In this document: piece by piece, positions 15,642 to 24,473 of the stretch
How positions within the stretch are numbered: the first letter of the stretch is position 1
How the letters are laid out: the number at the start of each line of letters is the position of its first letter
NCBI RefSeq assembly: GCF_014651375.1
Contig: NZ_BMWT01000004.1
Location: 186,001-250,000 of the forward strand
Direction of reading: 5' to 3'
DNA length: 64,000 nt
Source of the DNA: Tateyamaria omphalii
GTDB lineage: Bacteria > Pseudomonadota > Alphaproteobacteria > Rhodobacterales > Rhodobacteraceae
Translations under genes and position numbers: made by a program
Notes under the pieces: generated by a model
What the model was told of the DNA's origin: nothing
The model's database searches: none
Seen by the model: the letters and a program-made list of their open reading frames with translations, nothing else

Positions 15642-17732
15642 TTAGGCCTTTCGTATCAGGGCATCCACCGCAACGGCGCGCGTGGGTGTGCAGATCAGCG
15701 GATTCACTTCAACCTCGCTGACGGTTTCAGCATGTGCAAGGACGTAGGTTTGTATGGCAAGCGCTGCGTCACGGACGGCTACAAGATCAGTTCCGGGTTT
15801 GCCTCGATACCCGTGCAACAGTCGCGCGCAGCGCAGGCGCGATAGGGCTGCGTCGATGTCCTCAGCGGTGGCGGGTAAGAGGAGCGATTGCGTGTCCTGC
15901 ATCAGCTCGGTCAAAACGCCACCTGCGCCCAGCGTCATGACAAACCCGTGGGCCGGGTCGCGGACAATGCCAACCAGCAACTCTGCGACCCCGTCCGTCA
16001 CCATTTCCTCTATAAGTACCGTCTGTGTTCCGACACTTCGGGCGACCATGCCAACGTTGGACAAATCCACGTTCAGATGAACGGCGTTTGCCTCTGTTTT
16101 GTGTGCAGGTCCAACGCCCTTCACTGCAAAACGGCCTTCAAATCGTTGCGCGGCAAGCTCGGCGTCTTCGGCGGAAGCAATACAATTGCGTGGGACGATC
16201 AGCCCATGCTGTGCAAGTTCCGCCTTCGCTTCGGCTTCGGTCAACAGGACCCCGGCGTCCGAACTGCCCGGCATGCATATTGGCAGAGTGTGTGGAGCAC
16301 GGATGCGCTGTGCGGCCTCGATGGCGGCCAGTGCTTCGCGCAAACCAAAGAACGGAACAACACCACCCTCAGCCAATGCCCGTGCCGTTTGTGGCGGCAT
16401 CAGCTCGGGCAGGGTGGCGACAATTCCAAACGGTGCGTTGGTGGTCGCGCGCGCTTTCAGGGCGGCATCGGTGGCGCAATCCCAATCCGTGCTATTGGTC
16501 AGTGGATAGTCCACAATCGACAAGGTCATATCGATCCCGTCGCCCGCCATGGACGACCAGGCCTCTGCCATCGTTTCGGAATCGCGCCAGATGTAGGTGT
16601 GGTAGTCCAATGGGTTCGCCAACGCGACCATCGGGCCAAGGGCGTTGCGCAGATTGTCATGCTGGGCATCTGTCAACGCTGGAAACGTAAGGTCCGTGTC
16701 CAACGCCATATCTGCGATCAGGCTGGCCTCACCCCCCGAACAACTGATGGATGCGAGCCGATTTCCCGATATCGGGCCCTGTAAATGGAGCATTTTCAAC
16801 GTTTCAAGAAAATCGGGAAGAGCGGTAACACGTGCAATGCCAAGGCGGTCCAGAACCGCTTGCGCTCCGGCATCGGTTCCGGCCAGAGACGCGGTGTGGG
16901 AAATGGTTGCTTGCCGCGCTTGGTCTGACGCGCCCACTTTCAAAGCAACCAAGGGGATACCGCGGTCATACGCCTTTGCGGCTAACGCTTCCCATTGGCG
17001 CAGATCGCCGAAGCCTTCGACGTGCAAACCGATGGCCGTCACCCGTGGGTCATCAAGCAGCGCCTGCGCAACCTCTGCCTGGCTGGTTTGCGCCATGTTT
17101 CCGGAGGTGACCGTATACGCAATCGGCAGTGCGCGCTGCTGCATGGTCAGGTTGATGGCGATGTTGGAGCTTTGGGTCAGGATGGCGACACCGCTCTCGA
17201 CAGGCGTGCATCCATGCTGGTCAGGCCAAAGCAACGCCTGGTCCAGTGCGTTGATAAAGCCATAGCAGTTCGGCCCAAGGATCGGCATGTCGCCTGCCGC
17301 ATGGACCAGCTGCGCCTGCAGGTCAACCGAGCTGCAATCTTCCGCCGCGGCTTCCGCAAATCCCGAAGCAAAGCAGACAGCACCACCCGCGCCAATGCGA
17401 GCCAATGCCGACACGACCTCAAGGGTAGCGCTGCGGTTCACACCGATGAACGTAGCATCCGGTGCTGCTGGCAGATCTTCGATCGAGGGGAATGCACCAA
17501 GGTTTGCAATCAGGGGCTTGGTCGGATGTACCGGCCAGATCGCGCCATCAAAGCCGAAGCGTTCGGCCTGTTCGATGACCGCAGTGCACCAAGTACCACC
17601 ACCGACAACTGCCATCGTCTTGGGGCGCAACAGTCGTGAAAGTCTGCTCTTCCCTGTTTCAGAAAAATCCCGGGGAGCGCGAGGGGCTGGCCCCTCGCTC
17701 CGGTTGGATGGGCCTTGCCCGTTCGAAACCAT
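15642..17732 (-). CDS. Acyl-CoA synthetase, ADP-forming (acetate-CoA ligase) family
   Basis: About 696 residues. Domain order: N-terminal CoA-binding Rossmann domain (RPKTMAVVGGG and IWPVHPTKP), succinyl-CoA-ligase-like domains with GPNCYGFIN, a histidine segment SHTASLAGTDAG where the phosphohistidine loop lies in this family, and a C-terminal ATP-grasp domain (FAVKGVGPAHKTEANAVHLN, ending in VEVNPLI). ADP-forming enzymes activate acids with ATP and CoA. In this operon it would make the CoA ester of the substrate, replacing the AMP-forming CaiC. ATG 17732 is one base after the dehydrogenase stop; the true start could be slightly downstream, since the first 30 residues are low complexity. Confidence 0.85.
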   Translation of the reverse strand: MVSNGQGPSNRSEGPAPRAPRDFSETGKSRLSRLLRPKTMAVVGGGTWCTAVIEQAERFGFDGAIWPVHPTKPLIANLGAFPSIEDLPAAPDATFIGVNRSATLEVVSALARIGAGGAVCFASGFAEAAAEDCSSVDLQAQLVHAAGDMPILGPNCYGFINALDQALLWPDQHGCTPVESGVAILTQSSNIAINLTMQQRALPIAYTVTSGNMAQTSQAEVAQALLDDPRVTAIGLHVEGFGDLRQWEALAAKAYDRGIPLVALKVGASDQARQATISHTASLAGTDAGAQAVLDRLGIARVTALPDFLETLKMLHLQGPISGNRLASISCSGGEASLIADMALDTDLTFPALTDAQHDNLRNALGPMVALANPLDYHTYIWRDSETMAEAWSSMAGDGIDMTLSIVDYPLTNSTDWDCATDAALKARATTNAPFGIVATLPELMPPQTARALAEGGVVPFFGLREALAAIEAAQRIRAPHTLPICMPGSSDAGVLLTEAEAKAELAQHGLIVPRNCIASAEDAELAAQRFEGRFAVKGVGPAHKTEANAVHLNVDLSNVGMVARSVGTQTVLIEEMVTDGVAELLVGIVRDPAHGFVMTLGAGGVLTELMQDTQSLLLPATAEDIDAALSRLRCARLLHGYRGKPGTDLVAVRDAALAIQTYVLAHAETVSEVEVNPLICTPTRAVAVDALIRKA

Positions 17733-17733
17733 T

Positions 17734-18894
17734 TTAGGCACCCAGAGGCCGCAAGAGATCGCGGCTGATGATGTGGCGCTGGATTTCGCTGGTCCCGTCC
17801 CAGATGCGTTCAACCCGAGCATCGCGCCAGAACCGTTCGATCGGAAAATCATCCATCAGGCCCATACCGCCATAAATCTGAAGCGTGGTGTCCGTCACGC
17901 GTGCCAATGCTTCGGAGGCATAGAGTTTTGCCGAAGCGATTTCGCGGTTCGATGGGAGGCCCTGATCGAGCCTCCAGGCGGCGGCAAGGGTCAGCCAGTC
18001 AGCGGCATCAATCTCGGTGATCATGTCGGCGATTTGAAAGCTGACGCCCTGGAATTTTCCGATGGGCTGGCCGAACTGCTTACGCTCCGCTGCGTAGCTC
18101 AGCGCGTAATCAAAGCAGCGGCGCGCGCGTCCCACGCTGAATGCGGCAACGGTCAGTCGGGTGGCGTAGAGCCATTCGTTCATCACGGCAAAGCCGCCAT
18201 CGACCTCCCCCAGAACCTGCGCATCGGGCAAACGGCAATCGTCAAAATACAGGACACAATTTTTGTACCCCTTGTGGCTGACCGAGTTGTAGCCATCGCG
18301 CACTTCAAACCCCGGCGTGCCCCGATCCACAAGGAACGTGGTGATCCGCTTCTTGGGGCCCTTCGGCGTATCGTCGACGCCGGTGGCGATGAAGACAATG
18401 AAGAAATCGGCATGTTCTGCGCCGGAGATGAAGTGCTTGGATCCATTGATCACCCAATCCCCGCCGTCACGGACTGCGGTACATTTCATACCGCGCACGT
18501 CCGACCCGGCGTCGGGTTCGGTCATGGCAAGCGCATCCATCCGTTCGCCCCGTACTGCCGGCAGCAGGTAGCGTTCGCGCTGTTCATCATTGCAGGCCAT
18601 CAGGATGTTCTGAGGGCGCCCGAAGAAATGGGTCAGTGCCATCGACCCGCGCCCCAGCTCGCGTTCGACCAGCGTGAAATCCATGTGGCTGAGGCCCGCG
18701 CCCCCCACTTCCTCGGGGAAGTTGCAGGCGTAGAACCCCATGTCGATGACCTTGCGCTTGATCTCTTCTCCAAGCTCTACCGGAACGTGCCCGGTCCGCT
18801 CAACCTCGGCCTCGTGCGGGTAAATCTCGTTCTCGACAAAGCTGCGGACGGTCGAGACGATCATCTCCTGTTCATCGGTCAAACCAAACTGCAT
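17734..18894 (-). CDS. Acyl-CoA dehydrogenase, CaiA-like
   Basis: About 386-residue FAD flavoprotein that removes or adds hydrogens alpha-beta to a CoA thioester. Signatures: the MTEPDAGSDVRGMK flavin-binding motif, ERKQFGQPIGKFQ in the C-terminal domain, and IYGGMGLMDDFPIERFWRDA. At the place where MCAD has its catalytic glutamate (YEGT) this protein reads WDGTSEIQR, so the base may be the aspartate or sit elsewhere. I chose ATG 18894, which has AGGGA eight bases upstream; an ATG six codons earlier (18912) has no ribosome site. It is the first gene of the leftward CoA operon and would be a crotonobetainyl/butyrobetainyl-CoA dehydrogenase if the carnitine reading is right. Confidence 0.87.
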   Translation of the reverse strand: MQFGLTDEQEMIVSTVRSFVENEIYPHEAEVERTGHVPVELGEEIKRKVIDMGFYACNFPEEVGGAGLSHMDFTLVERELGRGSMALTHFFGRPQNILMACNDEQRERYLLPAVRGERMDALAMTEPDAGSDVRGMKCTAVRDGGDWVINGSKHFISGAEHADFFIVFIATGVDDTPKGPKKRITTFLVDRGTPGFEVRDGYNSVSHKGYKNCVLYFDDCRLPDAQVLGEVDGGFAVMNEWLYATRLTVAAFSVGRARRCFDYALSYAAERKQFGQPIGKFQGVSFQIADMITEIDAADWLTLAAAWRLDQGLPSNREIASAKLYASEALARVTDTTLQIYGGMGLMDDFPIERFWRDARVERIWDGTSEIQRHIISRDLLRPLGA

Positions 18895-18971
18895 CGGTGT
18901 GTTCCCTGCCATTGATGGCGGGATCAGAGCGTGGCTTGCGAAAGTATAGCGTGCAGTGTTAGCCGTCTGTC

Positions 18972-19913
18972 ATGCAAGATTGGTCGAAAATCCATGACGC
19001 GATGCAGCATGTGGACATCGTCCTGTTTAATCAATTTTCAAACCATTGCCTTGCGAACTTTGTTGAACCGTTGCGGGCAGCGAATGCGTTTCTGCGCCGC
19101 AAAGTGTACCAATGGCGCTTCTTCACGCTGGATGGTGCGCCGGTATCAAGTTCCAGCGGATTGCAGATTGCACCGCATGATGCTTTGGCGCATTCCGAGG
19201 GAACTGCATTGTTGCTGATGCCGTCCTATGGCATCCGCGAACTGGACCAGGAGCGGATCACAAGCGTGGTTCGGAATGCAGCGCGGCGATATCCGGTACT
19301 GGGCGGGTTTGATACGGGCAGTTGGTTGCTGGCACGGGCCGGGTTTTTGGATGGGTATCGTGCGACCATTCACTGGGACATGCTCGATGCCTTTTCCGAA
19401 GCATTCCCGGAAATTGAATGCCAGCGCCAACGCTTTGTCATCGACGATGATCGCGTCACCTGTTCAGGAGCCATGGCCGCTTTTGATCTGGCGAACAGCC
19501 TGATTGCGTCAGCGCATGGCCCGCTGGTTGCGATGGAAGTCGCCCAATTGTTCATGTCTCGGGGCATGGTACCGGCCTTGCCGGTCCGCGCATCCGGGCG
19601 GATGGTAGGGCGCGCAGTCGCCTTGATGCAGGATTATATCGAGGCGCCACTTTCCATTCCCGAGATCGCGCGCTGCGTCGGCTGCACGCAAAAGACGCTG
19701 GAGCATCGTATGCGCTCTGCGATGGGTGCGACCCCGTCAGTCGTGTACCGGCGGTTGCGTCTGAACGCAGTTTTGCGCCTAGTGCAGGACACAGACCTCC
19801 CCGTGTCAGAGATTGCCGGCCGATGCGGGTATGAAAGCGCGAGTGCCATGACACGCGCGTTCAAAGCAGCCTTTGGTCAAACTCCGCAAGCCGTGCGGCA
19901 GGATCGGCGTTAG
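18972..19913 (+). CDS. GlxA/CdhR-type transcriptional regulator (DJ-1/PfpI domain + AraC HTH)
   Basis: 313-residue regulator. The N-terminal domain is DJ-1/PfpI-like (DIVLFNQFSNHCLANFVEP). At the nucleophile-elbow position it reads LGGFDTGSW, so the usual cysteine is replaced and the domain is a sensor, not an enzyme. The C-terminal 100 residues form an AraC helix-turn-helix pair (IPEIARCVGCTQKTLEHR and VSEIAGRCGYESASAMTRAFKAAFG). Carnitine-responsive CdhR-type activators have this architecture. It diverges from the CaiA/CaiD-like operon and very likely controls it. No clear ribosome site precedes ATG 18972, so the start is uncertain. Its end overlaps the end of the RND pump gene by 4 bases. 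Confidence 0.85.
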   Translation: MQDWSKIHDAMQHVDIVLFNQFSNHCLANFVEPLRAANAFLRRKVYQWRFFTLDGAPVSSSSGLQIAPHDALAHSEGTALLLMPSYGIRELDQERITSVVRNAARRYPVLGGFDTGSWLLARAGFLDGYRATIHWDMLDAFSEAFPEIECQRQRFVIDDDRVTCSGAMAAFDLANSLIASAHGPLVAMEVAQLFMSRGMVPALPVRASGRMVGRAVALMQDYIEAPLSIPEIARCVGCTQKTLEHRMRSAMGATPSVVYRRLRLNAVLRLVQDTDLPVSEIAGRCGYESASAMTRAFKAAFGQTPQAVRQDRR

Positions 19914-22900
19914 CTGGCAGCCGGGCTTGGCACGGTATCTGCGTTTTCCTTGTCTTTTGCCTGCCCCGGAAAAATCCTGCGCAGAGCAACATAGAACACA
20001 GGCGTGAAGAACAGGCCGAGGAAGGTCACACCCGACATCCCGAAGAAAACGGCAGTGCCGAGGGCTTGCCGCATCTCTGATCCGGGACCGGTGGCAATCA
20101 TCAAAGGCACAACGCCCAGAATGAATGCAAAGGCGGTCATCAGGATTGGGCGCAGGCGCAAGCGACATGCATCCACGGCCGCATCTATCGCGGACATCCC
20201 CTTTTCTTCCTGTGCTTGCTTGGCAAATTCGACGATCAGAATGGCGTTCTTGGCCGACAATCCCACCAACACAATCAACCCGACCTGTGTCAGGATGTTG
20301 TTGTCCATGCCGCGCAGCATTACCCCTGATAGGGCGGACAGGACGGCAAGCGGGACAACAAGAATGATGGCAACCGGCAAGACCCAGCTTTCGTACAGGG
20401 CCGCAAGGAACAGAAATGCAAACAGAACCGAGAAGGCAAAGATGTATGCGGCCATGTTGCCTTGGTTGCGCTCCTGAAGGGCCAATTCGGTCCATTCGTA
20501 ATCCACGCCGGGCGGCAATAGCTGTGCTGCCAATTCTTCCATCGCGATCAACGCATCGCCTGTGGATACGCCTGGAACCGCATTGCCCTGGATCGGAACA
20601 GATACCAGTTGATTGTAGCGTTGGACCAGTGCTGGACCGGCCGTGTCGACCACTGAAACCAGTGTTCCCAAAGGAACCAGGGCGCCCGTTGCGGTCCGCA
20701 CGCGTAAGGATCGTATGTCTTCCTGATCTAGCCGGAACTGTTGATCAGCCTGCGCCCGAACCTGGAACAAACGTCCAAAGGCGTTGAAATCGTTTACATA
20801 AGCCGAGCCGAGATTGATGGAAAGGGTTTCAAAGATGGCCCCAATTGGCACGTTCAGCATTTGTGCGCGCACGCGGTCAATCTCGAGATAGACTTGTGGC
20901 GAACTGGCCGAGAATGTGGTGAAAACACCTGTCACTTTGTCCGACTGCTGCGCGGCGCCCATGATGGCGTAGGCGCTGTTCAGAACGCGGCGCATATCTG
21001 CGCTTTCGGTATCCTGCAGCTGCATCTTGAACCCGCCACCCGTGCCGACACCTCGAACGGCAGGAGGGGCGATTGCGATGATGAATGCCTCGCGGATGAC
21101 CTGCATGCGTCCAAACAGTTGACCCACGATGGCATTGGCATCCAATCCGCTTTCCAGACGGTCTTCGAATGGTGCGAACGTTGTAAAGATCACGCCCTGA
21201 TTGCTGGCATTGGTAAAGGTTGCACCGGAGAATCCCGCAAAGGCAACGGCATTGGTGACACCCGGAGTTTCACGCGCAATCTCGGTTGCTTGCTTGATCA
21301 CCGCGTCGGTCCGGTCCAGCGACGCCCCTTCGGGCAGTTGCACAACGACGATGGCATAGCCTTGGTCGGCGTCGGGAATGAAACCTGTTGGCACCTGTTC
21401 ATTGATCCACCAAGCTGTCCCCAAAAGACCTGCGAAGGCAACAATAGAGACCGCGATCATGCCCCACGTGCCAACCAGTACCCGAACAATGGCTGCATAG
21501 CCGCGCGTGACGGCATCGAGACCGCCATTGAAGGCATTTGAAACCGAAGCGCCGAGGTGCGACAGCGGATTGCGCGACAGAGAATTGGTGTTCGGTTTCA
21601 GGAAAATTGCGGCGAGGGCCGGGGACAGGCTGAGCGAATTGATGCTTGAGATCACCGTGGCCACCGAGATGGTGACAGCGAACTGCCTGTAGAACTGTCC
21701 AGTGATACCGGGCACCAGTGCCGCGGGCACGAAGACCGCGATCAAAACAAGTGTTGTGCCGATAATCGCACTTTGCACTTCGTCCATGGATCGAGCCGAC
21801 GCCTGGCGGGGAGTCATGCCGTTTCGGATGTTGCGCTCGACGTTTTCGACCACCACGATTGCATCATCGACCACGATGCCAATGGCCAGGATCAACCCAA
21901 ACAGTGTCAGCAGGTTCAGCGTGTATCCAAGCGCCAACATTACGGCGAACGTCCCGATCAAGGATACGGGTATGGCCAGCAGCGGTATGAGGGCGGTGCG
22001 CCAGCTTTGGAGGAAGACTATGATGACAACGACAACCAACAAAACCGCCTCAAAAAGCGTTTTGTATACGGCGTCGATGGACGCGCTGATGAATTCCGTT
22101 GGATTGTAGACGACCTGGTACTCCAATCCATCCGGGAAATCTTGTGCCAGCTCATCCATGGTTGCGCGCACTTCGTCCGCAGTTGCCAGTGCGTTCGATC
22201 CCGGCCGTTGGAAAATACCAAGTGCTACGGCGGGTTTGTTGTTGAGATATGAGTTGGTGACATAGGATCGTGCGCCGATTTCCACCCGTGCAACGTCTCG
22301 CACCCTCACGACGCGACCGGACTCAGACGCCTTGACGATAACGCGTCCAAACTCTCTTGGATCTTCCAATCGACCTTGGGTCGTGATCGAAACCTGAAAG
22401 GCATTGTCTGCCGCGTTAGGCGGTGCGCCGAGCGTGCCGCCGGACACCTGAACGTTCTGTTCTCGCAGGGCACCGACCACATCACTTGCTGTGAGGCCAA
22501 GCGAGGCCAGCTTGTCAGGGTCAAGCCACACCCGTGCGGAAAACTCGCGTTCCCCGAAAATGATCAGATCGCCGACGCCGTCCAGACGGACAAGCCGATC
22601 GCGCACCCGCGCGCGGGCGTAATTCGACACATAAAGCTGATCAAAGGTCGCGTCTGGCGACAGCATGTGCACAACCATCATCAGGTCCGGCGACGACTTG
22701 GTCGTGGTCACACCCAGCGCCCTTACCTCCTGCGGCAGGCGCGGCTCGGCGATGGCTACGCGATTTTGCACTAGCACTTGGGCGGTATCGAGATCGGTGC
22801 CCAACTCAAAGGTGATGGTCAGACTCATCGTGCCGTCGGCGGTCGCATATGAGGACATGTACAACATGCCCTCCACTCCGTTGATTTCTTGCTCAAGCGG

Positions 22901-23089
22901 GGTTGCAACGGTGTTTGCAATGGTTGTTGCATCCGCTCCCGGATACGATGCCCGCACGACGATCGAAGGCGGTGCGATTTCCGGATATTGCTCAATCGGC
23001 AATTGGAAGTAAGAGATAAGGCCGACAATCGTCATGATGATCGACACGACGACGGCGAAGATCGGGCGGCTAACAAAAAAGCGGCCCAT
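19910..23089 (-). CDS. RND multidrug efflux transporter, HAE1 family (AcrB-like)
   Basis: 1059-residue inner-membrane proton antiporter of the AcrB/MexB type, pumping hydrophobic compounds or drugs through a tripartite complex. The start MGRFFVSRPIFAVVVSIIMT is the standard HAE1 opening. The proton-relay aspartates are present in GIVVDDAIVVVEN and the lysine in SAKNAILIVEFAKQ. Twelve membrane segments and two large periplasmic loops are expected at this length. It follows the adaptor gene by one base on the same strand. No outer-membrane factor gene is near, so a TolC-type partner must be encoded elsewhere. Substrate unknown. Confidence 0.95.
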   Translation of the reverse strand: MGRFFVSRPIFAVVVSIIMTIVGLISYFQLPIEQYPEIAPPSIVVRASYPGADATTIANTVATPLEQEINGVEGMLYMSSYATADGTMSLTITFELGTDLDTAQVLVQNRVAIAEPRLPQEVRALGVTTTKSSPDLMMVVHMLSPDATFDQLYVSNYARARVRDRLVRLDGVGDLIIFGEREFSARVWLDPDKLASLGLTASDVVGALREQNVQVSGGTLGAPPNAADNAFQVSITTQGRLEDPREFGRVIVKASESGRVVRVRDVARVEIGARSYVTNSYLNNKPAVALGIFQRPGSNALATADEVRATMDELAQDFPDGLEYQVVYNPTEFISASIDAVYKTLFEAVLLVVVVIIVFLQSWRTALIPLLAIPVSLIGTFAVMLALGYTLNLLTLFGLILAIGIVVDDAIVVVENVERNIRNGMTPRQASARSMDEVQSAIIGTTLVLIAVFVPAALVPGITGQFYRQFAVTISVATVISSINSLSLSPALAAIFLKPNTNSLSRNPLSHLGASVSNAFNGGLDAVTRGYAAIVRVLVGTWGMIAVSIVAFAGLLGTAWWINEQVPTGFIPDADQGYAIVVVQLPEGASLDRTDAVIKQATEIARETPGVTNAVAFAGFSGATFTNASNQGVIFTTFAPFEDRLESGLDANAIVGQLFGRMQVIREAFIIAIAPPAVRGVGTGGGFKMQLQDTESADMRRVLNSAYAIMGAAQQSDKVTGVFTTFSASSPQVYLEIDRVRAQMLNVPIGAIFETLSINLGSAYVNDFNAFGRLFQVRAQADQQFRLDQEDIRSLRVRTATGALVPLGTLVSVVDTAGPALVQRYNQLVSVPIQGNAVPGVSTGDALIAMEELAAQLLPPGVDYEWTELALQERNQGNMAAYIFAFSVLFAFLFLAALYESWVLPVAIILVVPLAVLSALSGVMLRGMDNNILTQVGLIVLVGLSAKNAILIVEFAKQAQEEKGMSAIDAAVDACRLRLRPILMTAFAFILGVVPLMIATGPGSEMRQALGTAVFFGMSGVTFLGLFFTPVFYVALRRIFPGQAKDKENADTVPSPAAS

Positions 23090-23090
23090 A

Positions 23091-24215
23091 TCAGTTCTCC
23101 GCGATCAGTGGCAGTTCGATTATCTCGGGGATCACCGTCATACCCGGCCGGGCGGTTACAAGACCGTCAATCACGATCGTTTCGGTTCCATCCATGCCTT
23201 CGCGCACGACCCGGTAGCCATCCAAGCCCGGTCCTGGACGTATGGGTAACGGAGTGACCACGCCGTCAGCGTCCAAGGTCATGACAAGCCGCCGGTTCTG
23301 ATCGGCAACAATTGCCCTGTCAGGGATCAAGATACCTTCGTATGGAAGCGATCCAGGTACATTGACCCTGCCAAACAGCCCAGGAGTCAGCAATTCATCC
23401 GGGTTTTCCAGAACCGCGCGGACGCGCATTGTGCCTGTTTCTGCATCAATCCTGTTTTCTGAAAAGTCGAGATAGCCAGTTTGCGGAGGGATTTTGGTAT
23501 CGGACAGTGTCACTTTGACCTCAAGTGCGCCTCCACCTTCTTGCAGGGCCGTTCCCCGCGCGCGAGCGTCCCGTGCATAGGCAAGGAAATATCGCTCGTC
23601 GATGTCGAACACGAAGTAGATTGGATCGTTCGAAACAATGGATGTCAGAACGGTTTGATCTGCTGACACCAGGTTGCCAGGATCGATCAACGACCGATCG
23701 ATCCGACCGGACATCGGCGCACGTATCTCGGAAAACTCTAGGTCCAGTTCAGCCAATTCGAGAGCCGCGCGAGCCTCTTCAAGACCACCTTGCGCCGCCA
23801 GATATGCCTCCCGGCGTTCATCCAGAACGCTTTGTGGAATGTTCCCGTTTCCGATCAGAGCCTGCGCGCGCTCCAGCTGTTCGGTTGCAAATTCATAGGT
23901 CGCTTCAGCGACATCAATGCGGGCCTGGGCCTGCCTGAGCGCGGTCCGGAACTGGCGCTGATCGATTGTGAACAGCAGCTGCCCCGCTTCGACCAGAGTG
24001 CCTTCCTTAAAGTGAACTTCTTCAAGGTAACCAGAGACCCGTGACCGCAAGGACACTTCGGACCTTGCTTCGAAGCGGCCGACAAATTCGTCATCCTCGA
24101 CAATTGTTTTCACGACGGGCTTGGCCGCCGTTACGGTTGGAGGACCCTGTTGCGCTGTGGTTGCGGTTCCGAAAACCAAAAGCAAAATGAAGGAGAGTGA
24201 CGCCAAAGTCTTCAT
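23091..24215 (-). CDS. RND efflux periplasmic adaptor (membrane fusion protein)
   Basis: 374-residue HlyD-like adaptor linking the RND pump to an outer-membrane channel. Signal peptide MKTLASLSFILLLVFGTATT, followed by the lipoyl half-motifs (VSGYLEEVHFKEGTLVEAGQLLF), an alpha-helical hairpin with coiled-coil character (residues about 100-170), the second half ISEIRAPMSGRID-like segment, and beta-barrel strands. There is no lipobox cysteine, unlike AcrA. I start at ATG 24215, where the signal peptide begins; an upstream GTG (24296) would add a charged extension. It is the first gene of the pump operon. Confidence 0.92.
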   Translation of the reverse strand: MKTLASLSFILLLVFGTATTAQQGPPTVTAAKPVVKTIVEDDEFVGRFEARSEVSLRSRVSGYLEEVHFKEGTLVEAGQLLFTIDQRQFRTALRQAQARIDVAEATYEFATEQLERAQALIGNGNIPQSVLDERREAYLAAQGGLEEARAALELAELDLEFSEIRAPMSGRIDRSLIDPGNLVSADQTVLTSIVSNDPIYFVFDIDERYFLAYARDARARGTALQEGGGALEVKVTLSDTKIPPQTGYLDFSENRIDAETGTMRVRAVLENPDELLTPGLFGRVNVPGSLPYEGILIPDRAIVADQNRRLVMTLDADGVVTPLPIRPGPGLDGYRVVREGMDGTETIVIDGLVTARPGMTVIPEIIELPLIAEN

Positions 24216-24473
24216 GAAAACTGTCCCGGTACTGTGGTCTTTTCTCCGCGCCACTTCGTCAAGTAGGGTGCGCAGGATGCGGATCAACCTGTTCACGCAG
24301 AACTAGTAAGCTCGCGTGGGTGCTTTTGAGTCCACAAATTTACACAGTTCCTGTGCGCGCGACATACGTGATGACGCCAAATTCACCACAAGCCACAACT
24401 TAGCCTAGCATTGTGCGCCGCTTTGGCAGATGCTTACCGCATTAAATTCATTCTTTTGATCATTGAGCACCCT

